Shown piece after piece: positions 34,863-42,828 of a stretch of 64,000 nt of DNA. Location of the stretch: assembly GCF_001552175.1 (NCBI RefSeq), contig NZ_BCQR01000042.1:1-64000 (forward strand), written 5' to 3'. The position numbers and the translations under genes were made by a program. Each line of letters opens with the position of its first letter. The stretch's first letter is position 1. The notes under the pieces were generated by a model. It was given only the letters and a program-made list of their open reading frames with translations. It did no database searches and was not told the origin of the DNA. The DNA comes from Actinomadura kijaniata NBRC 14229. GTDB lineage: Bacteria; Actinomycetota; Actinomycetes; Streptosporangiales; Streptosporangiaceae.

Positions 34863-36265
34863 GCGGTGTCCCTTCGGTCGGTGGTCAGTGGTGGGAGGGG
34901 TGTGCCGGTGAGGGCGGCGGTGAGGAGGGCGTCGCCGGGGGAGAGGCCGTGTCCGGCGTAGCGCCAGTGCGCGACGACGAGGACCTGGTCGTCGTCCTCG
35001 AAGGGCAGGCAGCCGGTGGTGATCTCGCGTTCGCGCTGGTTGTGGGCCATGCGCGCTTCGCGGAGTGCGCCCAGGGTGGTGGAGTAGCGGCGCGACTTGG
35101 TGGAGAAGTGGCCCCGGAAGCCGAGCATGTGTGCCCACTCGGCCAGCCGCAGATCAGCCAGCTCTTCCAGGCCGCCCAGGCGCAGGCATTCGGCGATGAG
35201 CCGTCGGGCGTGGGTGGTGACCGGGAGGGCGTCCAGGTTGTCGGAGGGGTGGATGCGCCGGTCCAGGGTGCCGACGCATTCGGCGGCTTTGGTGGCGTAT
35301 TTGGCGATGTAGCCCGCTACCGCCTGGTCGGTGAGATCCCCGCTGCTGGTGATCGGGCGGATGTCGATCTGCGTGCCCCAGGTCAGGGAACGGGAGGCGA
35401 CGCTGGGGGCGGCCGGGGTGGGAACGGTGACGGCGCGGGCGGCGTGAGTGACGGCGTGGGCTAGGTCCTCGAAGGTGGCCCAGCCGGGCGGGGACGAGGC
35501 AGGCCCGTCGGGTCCGTCGAGGCGGATGACGGCGTGGAAGTGGACCACGCCGCGGCGTTGGTATTCGGCGACCTTGGCGAAGGAGACCGTCAGTGTCTCG
35601 CGCAGCTCGGTCAGGGTGAGCCCGGCGGTTTTGGCGATGCGTCGCCGTAGCGCCATGGTGAAGCGCCGCCACAGCTCCGGCGCGCAGGCGTTGAACAGGA
35701 CCGAGCCGGTGTAGTCGTAGCAGTCGCCGCACAACGGTTGTCCCAGCGCCGGGTCGTCGGCGGCGTGCCGGGTGGTGCACGACAGCGGCCGTCCGTGCGG
35801 GCAGGTTCCGGCGTTGCGGCGCGGGTGACAGGGCATCACCGCGCCGCTCTTCTCCCGTCGCGTGTGGACCGGGCCGAACGAGGGTGCGGTGAGGGTGACG
35901 AACGCGGCCGGGTGGGTGGTGACTGTCTGGGGGACGCCTTTGCCGCCGACCAGTCCGGCGCGCACGAGTTGATAGGTGTCGGCGCGGTAGGTCTCGGCGC
36001 AGGCGGGGCAGCGCGAGGCGCGGCGGGTCTTGCAGGCCACCCGCAGCACACCGCCGGGTTCGGCGTGGGTGCTGTAGCGGTGCAGCAGCGCACCAGTCAG
36101 AGCGTCGATGTGGTCGATGTGGCCCCGTAGCCGGATCGGCTGGAGGCAGCCGCCCAGGGCGCGGGTGCGGGCGGCCCAGCGGGCGAAGTCGGTTCCGTTG
36201 AGGCGGGTGGCCATCTGTCGGACGGCGGCCGGGTTGTGCAGGGAGGCGACGGGAGCAAGGGACAC
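34859..36265 (-). CDS. RepSA-type replication initiator
   Basis: The 468-residue protein resembles rolling-circle initiators of pSAM2-like elements. Zinc-type cysteine pairs occur at 86-89 and 179-182. The HUH metal motif is VVHFHAVIRLDG (His242, His244) and the candidate nicking tyrosines are in GYIAKYATK (Tyr319, Tyr323). It would nick the excised circle at a double-strand origin. The start is probably GTG 36265, with a distant GGAG. The gene is coupled to xis and int. Confidence 0.85.
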   Translation of the reverse strand: MSLAPVASLHNPAAVRQMATRLNGTDFARWAARTRALGGCLQPIRLRGHIDHIDALTGALLHRYSTHAEPGGVLRVACKTRRASRCPACAETYRADTYQLVRAGLVGGKGVPQTVTTHPAAFVTLTAPSFGPVHTRREKSGAVMPCHPRRNAGTCPHGRPLSCTTRHAADDPALGQPLCGDCYDYTGSVLFNACAPELWRRFTMALRRRIAKTAGLTLTELRETLTVSFAKVAEYQRRGVVHFHAVIRLDGPDGPASSPPGWATFEDLAHAVTHAARAVTVPTPAAPSVASRSLTWGTQIDIRPITSSGDLTDQAVAGYIAKYATKAAECVGTLDRRIHPSDNLDALPVTTHARRLIAECLRLGGLEELADLRLAEWAHMLGFRGHFSTKSRRYSTTLGALREARMAHNQREREITTGCLPFEDDDQVLVVAHWRYAGHGLSPGDALLTAALTGTPLPPLTTDRRDTA

Positions 36266-36356
36266 GGGCAGCAGGACTCCTGTCGGTTGGTGGGCGGGGT
36301 GGCCCTGACGCGGTGCGGGGAAGGCCGCGCCAGGGCGGGGGCAGGACGGGGCGGGG

Positions 36357-36512
36357 TTAGAAGGCGGAGACGAAGCGGCTCAGGCCGTCGGCGATGGTCA
36401 TCAGCAGGCCGAACGTCGCCTTGACCGTTCGGGCGGCTCCGTTGGGGTCGCGCAGGGCGAAGAACAGGAGCGTGGCCGCCAGGGCGTAGTAGCCGAGTTT
36501 GCGCAGCAGCAT
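36357..36512 (-). CDS. Small membrane protein (51 aa)
   Basis: A short gene between rep and the zinc-ribbon gene: MLLRKLGYYALAATLLFFAL opens the protein, which ends with ADGLSRFVSAF. One hydrophobic helix (about 8-20) and a second amphipathic helix are visible. The stop is TAA at 36357. Only 13 bases separate it from the upstream zinc-ribbon gene, and codon use is element-like. It is probably a Spd-type membrane protein, but it has no recognised family. Confidence 0.65.
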   Translation of the reverse strand: MLLRKLGYYALAATLLFFALRDPNGAARTVKATFGLLMTIADGLSRFVSAF

Positions 36513-36525
36513 CAGGGTCCTCGTT

Positions 36526-36810
36526 TCAGCAGAAGCCCGCGCCCAGGCAGGCAGGGCAGGTGTTGGCGAGGGAGTCCAGGCCGGTGCCGCCGCAGTGGCA
36601 GCACGTGTAGCGCTGCACCGGCGGGAGCAACGGGCGGGGCAGCCGGACGGCAGCCCGGGTGGCGAGTTCGTAGAGGGTGATCTCTTCGGAGCCGCAGGAG
36701 TTGCAGGCGGTCCCGGTCAGGTCGGCCGGGAGGTCGCGCCAGTCCGAGGCGCGGGAGTGGCCGCAGGACCGGCACCGGTACCAGAACCGGGGCGCGGGCT
36801 TGCCGGTCAT
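36526..36810 (-). CDS. Small zinc-ribbon protein
   Basis: A 94-residue protein with four Cys-x-x-Cys pairs: YRCRSCGHSRAS, ACNSCGSEE, YTCCHCGGTGLDSLA and TCPACLGAGFC. The last two resemble DnaJ-type CxxCxGxG zinc repeats. It may bind nucleic acid or protein on the transfer element. The ATG overlaps the stop of the preceding gene by one base. Confidence 0.7.
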   Translation of the reverse strand: MTGKPAPRFWYRCRSCGHSRASDWRDLPADLTGTACNSCGSEEITLYELATRAAVRLPRPLLPPVQRYTCCHCGGTGLDSLANTCPACLGAGFC

Positions 36811-37202
36811 CAGGCCGCCCGCCCCGGCTCGTTCCGGCCGTCGGCGTGGAAGTGGTCGGCGTAGCTCATGAGCGCCTCGTGCTCTTCCATGCGCCGAGCG
36901 GGGATGTGGCTGATCTGGTAGACGATCCGGCCGAAACGGCGGAATGCCTGGTAGTGGCCGCCGGGGGTGGTGGAGGGCTCGACGTCCAGGAGGGCGGCCA
37001 CGCGGTCGACCTCGGCCCGCTGGTGGGCGTCGGTCTCGGCGTTCTGGCTGACTCCCTGGGACATTCGGAGCGTCCAGCCGTATTCGCAGACGGGCACGTC
37101 GGGGTTGGCCTCCAGGAAGTCGGCCAGGGCACGGAGGCCGGTGATGGTCTGGTGGCGGGCGAACAGGTCGCCGGGGACGATCGGGGAGTTCTGCTCGGGC
37201 AT
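36810..37202 (-). CDS. Hypothetical AICE protein
   Basis: A 130-residue soluble protein: FARHQTITGLRALADFLEANPDVPVCEYGWTL at the start and ARRMEEHEALMSYADHFHADG at the end. It has no recognised domain. It is coupled to the zinc-ribbon gene (TGATG) and is preceded by GAGGAGACCGCC. Its position among spread genes suggests a role in transfer or maintenance. Confidence 0.7.
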   Translation of the reverse strand: MPEQNSPIVPGDLFARHQTITGLRALADFLEANPDVPVCEYGWTLRMSQGVSQNAETDAHQRAEVDRVAALLDVEPSTTPGGHYQAFRRFGRIVYQISHIPARRMEEHEALMSYADHFHADGRNEPGRAA

Positions 37203-37220
37203 GGCGGTCTCCTCGTCGGG

Positions 37221-38009
37221 TCAGGCGGGGACGTGGTCGCGGACTTGGCGCAGCAGCTCGGAGGCGAGCTGGTTGGACACCCCGAGACGAGCCCGCAGGG
37301 CGTCACGGGTGATGGGGCGTCCGTAGGTGGCCTGATGTTCGGCGGCCACACGGCGGGCGAAGGCCACCAGCGGCGCGGCCGGTTCCGGTGATCGACCCTC
37401 GGCGGCGGGGGCGTCTTGGCCGGGGACGGGCAAGGCGGTTTGCTCGCTGACATCAGGACCGGCGGGGACGGCAGCCGCCAGCCCAGGACGAGGACCGTCC
37501 TGGATCTCACGGGACGGGGACGTCGCCGAGGACGCCGGAGACGGTCGGGACGAGGCCGAGGGGTGGCCGAAGGACGGCGGCGGAGCCATCTCGCCGGAGG
37601 CGGGCGAGGCCGGTTCGGCAGGACGGACGGCCGCCGCGCGGCGTTCGAGCATGGAGACCGCGACCAGGAACGCCGCCGCCGGGGTGCCGGCCACGATCCA
37701 GCCCCAGACGGAGGGTTCGGCTTGGGCGAGGTTGGCCGCCAAGGAGAGCAGGATGCCGCCGGTCAGTACCAACGTTGGCCAGGAGGGGCCGGAGGAGTGG
37801 CGGCCGGTGTGCTTGTCGCGTTGGCGCTCGCGGGCCGCCATGACGCAGGTCAGGTCGATGCACACCGCTACGGCCCAGGCCATCCAGCCGTGTTGTCCGT
37901 GGTCGATGGCGGTGTCGCGGATGTGGGTGAAGGACCCGGCGGCCGCGATGACCGCCAGGACCAGCACCGGGGCGACATCGACCAGCCCGCCCCACAGGCG
38001 CCGACTCAC
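37221..38009 (-). CDS. DUF2637-domain spread protein with C-terminal HTH-like region
   Basis: A 262-residue protein. Four membrane helices in the first 120 residues (VAPVLVLAVIAAAGSFTHI, WMAWAVAVCIDLTCVMAARE, LVLTGGILLSLAANLAQAE, GWIVAGTPAAAFLVAVSMLE) form a DUF2637 domain. A disordered Pro/Ser linker and a short helix-turn-helix (YGRPITRDALRARLGVSNQLASELLRQVRD) follow. DUF2637/SpdB2-like proteins help plasmids spread between hyphal compartments. The GTG overlaps the preceding stop (GTGA). Confidence 0.78.
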   Translation of the reverse strand: MSRRLWGGLVDVAPVLVLAVIAAAGSFTHIRDTAIDHGQHGWMAWAVAVCIDLTCVMAARERQRDKHTGRHSSGPSWPTLVLTGGILLSLAANLAQAEPSVWGWIVAGTPAAAFLVAVSMLERRAAAVRPAEPASPASGEMAPPPSFGHPSASSRPSPASSATSPSREIQDGPRPGLAAAVPAGPDVSEQTALPVPGQDAPAAEGRSPEPAAPLVAFARRVAAEHQATYGRPITRDALRARLGVSNQLASELLRQVRDHVPA

Positions 38010-38332
38010 GCCGCCGCCCGAACGCTCAGCGAGGCCAGCAGCGCCACCAGTTCGGCATCACAACGGTGCGCGGCGGCCCAGGTGTCGGCCTGGTCGAAGG
38101 TGGTGGCGGTGAAGGTGTCCACGCAACACGAGCAGCGGGCGAGGTAGAGGGCTCGGACGGCGTCCCAGTCGATACGCACCGAGCCGAGGACGGCCATGGC
38201 CGCCGATCGGGACGAGGACGACGACCGGCGGGACGAGGACGACGACCGGCGGGACGAGGACGACGGCGAGGACGAAACGGATGCGGAGCCGGAGACGGAA
38301 CGAGGGCGAAGGGCGATCACTCGGGCGGTCAC
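38006..38332 (-). CDS. Small AICE protein with Ser-Arg repeats and Cys-rich core
   Basis: A protein of about 108 residues from GTG 38332 (GGAGG four bases upstream). A Ser/Arg tract (SSSSRRSSSSSRRSSSSSRS) comes from three 21-bp DNA repeats. The conserved part is RIDWDAVRALYLARCSCCVDTFTATTFDQADTWAAAHRCDAELVALLA, with a CSCC motif and a HRC motif that may bind zinc. Similar short proteins occur beside tra genes in related elements. Function unknown. Confidence 0.6.
   Translation of the reverse strand: MTARVIALRPRSVSGSASVSSSPSSSSRRSSSSSRRSSSSSRSAAMAVLGSVRIDWDAVRALYLARCSCCVDTFTATTFDQADTWAAAHRCDAELVALLASLSVRAAA
38208..38270. repeat. Three 21-bp tandem repeats inside a small AICE gene
   Basis: CGGGACGAGGACGACGACCGG is repeated twice exactly, and a third copy differs at its end. 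They encode the Ser/Arg tract on the minus strand. Copy number probably varies by slippage. Confidence 0.85.
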
Positions 38333-38419
38333 GATGCCTCCAGAGCCGGTTTCGGGCATGGGTCAGGTAGGGACGTGGCGCGATCAGGGCTCACGCCGGG
38401 CGAAGTGGGAGAGGGAAGA

Positions 38420-39775
38420 TCAGGCGGCGGCGGCCGAGCAGCCGGGACCGGTGGTGAGGGAGGAACCGATCAGGTCGTTCCAGTCGGGGGTCAGGTGCGC
38501 GTGGTCGCGGGTGGCGGTCTCAGCGGCTTTCTCGGAGACATAGACCGAGCGAGCGCGGTACCAAGCGCCGTCTTGACCGGCGACGATGCACACACCGGGG
38601 GTCTCGGCGGGGATGGCGCGGGCGGCGTCCAGGGCGGCCGGGTCCATGTCGCCAAGCGTCATGTTGGCGGTTTCGGGGTCGTTGACGCGGTGGCAGACCC
38701 GCCCGGAGAGCTGCGCCCGCAGCGCGGTGACGCCGGGACCGAGGTCCGAGCCGATGCGCTGGCCGCACACCACCAAATGGACGGCGAACGCGCGGCCCAG
38801 TTGAGCGACCCGCAACAGTGCGGTTCCGGTACGAGCGACCTCATCCTTCTCGGACTTGTCGGCCATCAGGAACAGCTCGGCCACCTCGTCGATCAGGACG
38901 ACGATCGGGACCGGGCGCAGCTCTTCAGGCAGACGCCACACGTTGCGTGCGCCGTGGGAGCGGCACTGTTCCATGCGGTCTTCCAGCTCGGCCACCAGGT
39001 CATCCAGCAGGGCGCGGCACTGCGTGCGGGTGGTGGCCAGCGCCGACAGGCGAGGGGCGTAGGGGGTGAACTCCACCCCGCCCTTGAGGTCGAACCCGAC
39101 CAGGGCGACCGGTTGCGGGGCCAGGGCCTTGATGATGGCGTTGGCCAGGTTGGACTTGCCCGACTGTGTGGCCCCGGCGTTCAGCCAGTGCGGCACAACC
39201 CGGAAGTCGATCACCCAGTCTTGGCCGTTCTCCAGCTTGCCCGGACGCACCTTCAGCAGCTCCCCGGTTTCGGGAGCCACCTCCACCACCGTCAGTGGGT
39301 CACGCATGGTGGCCCACAGAGTGACGTGGCCGGGCGTGACGTCGACTACTCGCACCGAGTGCACCCGCCAGGCGTGCGCGATGCGTTCGGCCGCCTTCTC
39401 GTAGTCGGCGGGAGCCTGCCCATCGCTCAGCCGCAGCCGTACCCGCCAGCCCAGCCGGGTCGGCCGGGGCAGCCCGAGCCGCGGAGCCTTCTCGACGCCC
39501 ACGCGGCGAAGCTGGCGTTTGTACTGCACGACCGTCGCGGCGTTGCGGGCGGCCGGACCGACGACCGGCAGGGCGTCCAGGGTGTACCGCCAGCGCTGCC
39601 GGGTGCGGGTCAGGCCGCAACCGGAGGCGACATGACTCCAGGTCAGGTAGACCAGCACCATCCGGGTGGGGAAGGCGACGCCGTACCAGAACGAGTCCGG
39701 GTGCCAGCGCCGCCAGGCCCACAGCCCGACCGCGACGGCGACCATGCCGCCGAGGAAGAGGTAGAAGTCCGTCAT
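38420..39775 (-). CDS. FtsK/SpoIIIE-type DNA translocase for conjugal transfer (TraSA-like)
   Basis: The 451-residue protein has two N-terminal membrane segments (YLFLGGMVAVAVGLWAW; VAFPTRMVLVYLTW). Its ATPase domain has Walker A GATQSGKS (201-208), Walker B VVLIDEVAEL (about 292-301) and a C-terminal LSGRVCHRVNDPETANMTLGD segment typical of TraSA/TraB proteins. Hexamers pump double-stranded DNA into the recipient mycelium. The ATG at 39775 follows AGGGAA; the longer frame is not used. It sits after the small regulatory gene. Confidence 0.92.
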   Translation of the reverse strand: MTDFYLFLGGMVAVAVGLWAWRRWHPDSFWYGVAFPTRMVLVYLTWSHVASGCGLTRTRQRWRYTLDALPVVGPAARNAATVVQYKRQLRRVGVEKAPRLGLPRPTRLGWRVRLRLSDGQAPADYEKAAERIAHAWRVHSVRVVDVTPGHVTLWATMRDPLTVVEVAPETGELLKVRPGKLENGQDWVIDFRVVPHWLNAGATQSGKSNLANAIIKALAPQPVALVGFDLKGGVEFTPYAPRLSALATTRTQCRALLDDLVAELEDRMEQCRSHGARNVWRLPEELRPVPIVVLIDEVAELFLMADKSEKDEVARTGTALLRVAQLGRAFAVHLVVCGQRIGSDLGPGVTALRAQLSGRVCHRVNDPETANMTLGDMDPAALDAARAIPAETPGVCIVAGQDGAWYRARSVYVSEKAAETATRDHAHLTPDWNDLIGSSLTTGPGCSAAAA

Positions 39776-39786
39776 GACCGTTCCCT

Positions 39787-40149
39787 TCAGGCCGCGTCCG
39801 TGGAAGTACCAGCGGGCGGGACGGCCGCCAAGGTGGCCGGGACGATGTCGTCGGCGCGGTAGGCGATGCCCCAACGCAGCCGACCGTTCATCTGCCGCTC
39901 CCAGGGCATCGCGACCAGACCGACCACGCGCACCACCTGTCCAAGCGTGATGCCGGGGTCCTTGGACAGCGCCACGCTCAGCAGGTCGATTCGGCCCATC
40001 TGGTCGGCGGCCGACAGGCCCACCGTGAATACGGCGTTGCCGTCACGGTCCACCTTGACCTCTCCGGTCTCCTGGCTGACCAGCTTGGGACGGGGCGGAG
40101 CGACGCACACGAAGGTCAGGCCGGTGACGTCGACGGGGATGTTGCGCAT
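39787..40149 (-). CDS. Small conserved AICE protein upstream of tra (SCO3933-like)
   Basis: A 120-residue protein: MRNIPVDVTGLTFVCVAPPRPKLVSQETGEVKVDRDGNAVFTVGLSAADQ and VRVVGLVAMPWERQMNGRLRWGIAYRADDI. This pattern matches small proteins that precede the transfer gene in Streptomyces AICEs and are called regulatory; the fold looks OB-like. GGAGG precedes the ATG. Three operator-like motifs lie upstream, so it heads the transfer operon. Confidence 0.78.
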   Translation of the reverse strand: MRNIPVDVTGLTFVCVAPPRPKLVSQETGEVKVDRDGNAVFTVGLSAADQMGRIDLLSVALSKDPGITLGQVVRVVGLVAMPWERQMNGRLRWGIAYRADDIVPATLAAVPPAGTSTDAA

Positions 40150-40171
40150 GAGTCCTCCAACTCGTTGTCCA

Positions 40172-40262
40172 CCCCCCTAGACACCGGGTGGATTCACTCA
40201 CTTGGTTTGTCTAGGGAGGTGGACAGTAAGGTACGGCCTAACGGAGCGACTGTCTAGGGGGG
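40172..40262. promoter_or_regulatory. Three GTCTAGGGGG-type sites before the transfer operon
   Basis: In the 131-base gap upstream of the transfer operon the motif occurs as CCCCCCTAGAC at 40172-40182 (reverse), GTCTAGGGAGG at 40209-40219 and GTCTAGGGGGG at 40252-40262. The same motif recurs before two other transcription units of the element, so these are probably repressor sites. The protein that binds is unknown. Confidence 0.65.
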
Positions 40263-40280
40263 TCTACAAAATTGCCGCGC

Positions 40281-41105
40281 TCACTCGTGAGGCCGCCAGT
40301 AGACAACGCTGGCATCGTCCGAGGCCTTGCCTCGTGGCCAGCGCGAACCGTCCGGGTCGCTGGCTTCGACCTCGCGCGTTCGGGCGATCAGCTCCCCGGG
40401 ACCTTCCTTGCGCAGCACGGCCAGGAGCTCATGCCACGTCGCCAGCCCGAAGCGGTCGGCAAGCCGACTCGCCCCATCGCTGAGAAGCGCGACAGCTCCC
40501 AGACCTTCCAGCGGAACGGACCCCGTGAGCGCCTGCCCGGCCGCCTCAGGCTTGGTGCTGGCTACCCAGAAGCCGCCCGGTTGATTGCGGTACAAGGCGA
40601 GCTTCTGTACACGGCTGAGCAGCCCGGCGGCGTGCTCATCCGTCCCGAGCGGTGGCCGTTCATCCGGATCGTCCAGCTTGGCGATCACACGACCCAGCCG
40701 GTCATCGGTGACGACCAAGGGCTCATCGTCCACCTGGTCGAGCACCAGCACCGAGTCAGACAGCACCAGGTACTCCAGATGATCACCAGCCACCCGCGCC
40801 AGGGCCACCGTGGCAGACGGGGACCCGGGATGTTCGAGGTCGCAAGCGTCCTGATGAAGGGCGTTGACCCGCTCAATGGCCACGGCCAAGGCTTCGGGAA
40901 GGGAAGCCCCCGTGTTCACGGCCTCTGCGAGTAGCAGTCCACCCAGGGACCGGGCATACCAGGAGACCGAGTGCGAGCATCCCGACTCCAGACCGGCAGG
41001 AGCGCCCGCCCCGTCAACGACCAGCAGGACACCAGATGCCGCCGCCGCGAAGTCCTCGTTGTCCCGTGCAGGGTTTCCCGGCTCGGTAGCGATCAGCACG
41101 CGCAT
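40281..41105 (-). CDS. PP2C-family protein phosphatase-like
   Basis: A 274-residue protein with PP2C metal motifs in order: TEPGNPARDNEDFAAA, LLVVDGAGAP, LEYLVLSDSVLV, VALLSDGASRL and RGKASDDASVVYW. It would dephosphorylate Ser/Thr on a partner protein. Its gene starts 12 bases after the HTH gene stop, so the two form an operon. The element also encodes an RsbW-like ATPase, suggesting a switching module. Confidence 0.82.
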   Translation of the reverse strand: MRVLIATEPGNPARDNEDFAAAASGVLLVVDGAGAPAGLESGCSHSVSWYARSLGGLLLAEAVNTGASLPEALAVAIERVNALHQDACDLEHPGSPSATVALARVAGDHLEYLVLSDSVLVLDQVDDEPLVVTDDRLGRVIAKLDDPDERPPLGTDEHAAGLLSRVQKLALYRNQPGGFWVASTKPEAAGQALTGSVPLEGLGAVALLSDGASRLADRFGLATWHELLAVLRKEGPGELIARTREVEASDPDGSRWPRGKASDDASVVYWRPHE

Positions 41106-41117
41106 CCATGTCTCCCG

Positions 41118-41960
41118 TCAGGCCGCCTCGTCGTGTCGGTAGACCGGAGTCAGAAGCTCGGTACGCAGCGGCTCATGGGTCCTCGGGTCGTACTCGGTGC
41201 CGACGATCGCCGAGAAACGGCTGTCTGCCACCTTGCCCCACAGGCTGCTGATGTCGCTGGTCAGGAAGTGCACGACACCTAGCGAACCCTCGGGATGGAT
41301 ACCGGCGATGGCGAGGATGCTGCCGTTGCCGTCCGGACGGGGAAGCCGCCCCAGGTACCCGATGTCATACGGGCGTTGCGGCTCCTCCTCCTGTCCCGAA
41401 CGGAACTCCTTGCCGGTCCGCTTGTCTCGGAGGAGCCAGCCGACATCGTCGCGCTCCCACTCCAAGACCGGGTCCTTCTCATACGCTTCCCGCATCGCAG
41501 GGGACATGCGGGGACCGCAGATCACCAGCAGTCCCGGACGGTTGAGGTCGATCTCACCGTTGAGGCCCACGTGGTCGTACCCGACCGACAGATCGAAGGT
41601 CCGCGCGAGGTCTTCCAGCCGCTTGCCGGTGGTGAGGTCGTCCAGGGCAACGTACGTCCGGTCGCTGGCCGGGTCGGGCCGCAACGGGGTCACGACGGTC
41701 ACCGCGCCGTTCCCCAGGAACGCGCCTTCGGGCGCCGGTCCCGTGTGCCGGATCTGATGGATCCGCCCGCGGCTCAGCCCGGCGGCCTGCGCGATCTGCG
41801 CGTACGACATGCCCTGCGCGTGGAGGTCCTGGATCAGCCGCCGCCGCAGCCGGGCCAGCTCGGTGACCTCTTGCTGAGCCTCCGCCAGGCGTGTGGTCGC
41901 CGCGCGCAGGAGTTCGTACGGGTCATCGATCTGCGCGATGCGCTCGAACTCGCCTGGCAT
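41118..41960 (-). CDS. HTH DNA-binding regulator
   Basis: A 280-residue protein. The N-terminal half is a coiled region and a sigma-factor-like helix-turn-helix (ELARLRRRLIQDLHAQGMSYAQIAQAAGLSRGRIHQIRH, about 33-71). The C-terminal half (TYVALDDLTTGKRLEDLARTFDLSVGYDHVGLNGEIDLNRPGLLVICGPR onwards) is unfamiliar; it has a GPRMSP loop and may be a sensing domain. The ATG at 41960 has GGAGGGGA. A 16-base palindromic operator lies 28 bases upstream, suggesting autoregulation. Confidence 0.78.
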   Translation of the reverse strand: MPGEFERIAQIDDPYELLRAATTRLAEAQQEVTELARLRRRLIQDLHAQGMSYAQIAQAAGLSRGRIHQIRHTGPAPEGAFLGNGAVTVVTPLRPDPASDRTYVALDDLTTGKRLEDLARTFDLSVGYDHVGLNGEIDLNRPGLLVICGPRMSPAMREAYEKDPVLEWERDDVGWLLRDKRTGKEFRSGQEEEPQRPYDIGYLGRLPRPDGNGSILAIAGIHPEGSLGVVHFLTSDISSLWGKVADSRFSAIVGTEYDPRTHEPLRTELLTPVYRHDEAA

Positions 41961-41987
41961 GCCATCCCCTCCGGTCTCTGCCCGCGA

Positions 41988-42003
41988 GTCTAGGACCCTA
42001 GAC
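41988..42003. promoter_or_regulatory. Palindromic operator before the HTH-PP2C operon
   Basis: GTCTAGGACCCTAGAC is a near-perfect inverted repeat whose half sites are the element-wide GTCTAGGG motif. It is the only site with both half sites face to face and may be the strongest. It sits 28 bases before the HTH gene start. Confidence 0.7.
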
Positions 42004-42082
42004 AAAACGGCGGGAAGCTCCATGCCGGTCGAAGAGCTCACAGCACGCAGCCGCCGGCGACGCCGGGGCATGGGAGGCCCGC

Positions 42083-42355
42083 TCAACGCCGACCGGATTC
42101 CTTCCTGCGCCAGGGCCGGGGGAACTCGACGCCTTCCTTGGTCAGCTCTTCGGCGTACAACGCGGCGTAAAGATCGGGATGGATGAGCGCCAGTCGGCTC
42201 AGTGCCCGCCCCCGGGCACGCCGACGAGCGAGGTTCGTGGGACCGCGCATGTACTTGTTGACCGCTTCCTGGCAGGCCTCACACGCGGCCTCGCCGCGCC
42301 GTCGGTGCGCGTTGTATCCGGCCCGGGTTCCGCACCGGGCAGGCGCCCTGACCAT
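42083..42355 (-). CDS. Small Cys-containing hypothetical protein
   Basis: A 90-residue protein with ARCGTRAGYNAHRRRGEAACEACQEA, a CGT-x2-GY...CxxC pattern frequent in short actinophage and AICE proteins and probably a zinc knuckle. A charged helical tail follows. It is coupled to the HATPase gene by TGATG. Function unknown. Confidence 0.65.
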   Translation of the reverse strand: MVRAPARCGTRAGYNAHRRRGEAACEACQEAVNKYMRGPTNLARRRARGRALSRLALIHPDLYAALYAEELTKEGVEFPRPWRRKESGRR

Positions 42356-42750
42356 CAGAGCGCCTCCGCCAGTTCGGCCCAGACGCGCAGGCCCATCCGG
42401 ACCGGCTCACACCCCCACGCTTTGGAGACGTGCTGGACGATGTGCAGCCCACGCCCGTCCTGCGCGAACTCATCGGCAGGCTCGTCGGCGACCCGGGGAC
42501 AACCCCGAGACCCCATGTCGACCACGCTCACCCGAACGCAGTCCTGCGCAACGTCCAGCTCCAGGACGAAGGAGCCGCCGACCTCGCCGCTCTCGGTGTG
42601 CTCCACGGCGTTCGTGGCGAGTTCGCTCACCACCAGTTCCGCAGTTTCGGCCAGGAGGTTGTCGCCGAGGAGCGCCCGCGTGAGTCGGCGAGCCTCACCG
42701 ACCGACCCGGGTCCGCCCGGGAAGAGCCGGGACCAGCGCGTCATCTGCAT
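42355..42750 (-). CDS. RsbW-like ATP-binding anti-sigma-type protein
   Basis: A protein of about 131 residues with the HATPase_c fold of anti-sigma kinases: LVVSELATNAVEHTES (N box), VVDMGSRGCPRV (G1-like) and GRGLHIVQHVSKAWGCEP (G2). Such proteins bind or phosphorylate partners such as sigma or anti-sigma-antagonist proteins. No sigma factor is encoded on the element. Start codons at 42756, 42750 and 42744 are possible. GTCTAGGGGG sites lie immediately upstream. Confidence 0.82.
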   Translation of the reverse strand: MQMTRWSRLFPGGPGSVGEARRLTRALLGDNLLAETAELVVSELATNAVEHTESGEVGGSFVLELDVAQDCVRVSVVDMGSRGCPRVADEPADEFAQDGRGLHIVQHVSKAWGCEPVRMGLRVWAELAEAL

Positions 42751-42761
42751 CACCACCGCGC

Positions 42762-42815
42762 GTCTAGGGGGCTAAACACCCCGAGGGAGACGCAGCGTAT
42801 GACAGATCTAGGGGG
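42762..42815. promoter_or_regulatory. Two GTCTAGGGGG-type sites before the HATPase operon
   Basis: GTCTAGGGGGC at 42762-42772 and the variant ATCTAGGGGG at 42806-42815 are 44 bases apart, close to the 43-base spacing of two sites before the transfer operon. The proximal site lies within about 12 bases of the gene start, compatible with promoter occlusion. Confidence 0.6.
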
Positions 42816-42828
42816 CTATTCAATACGT

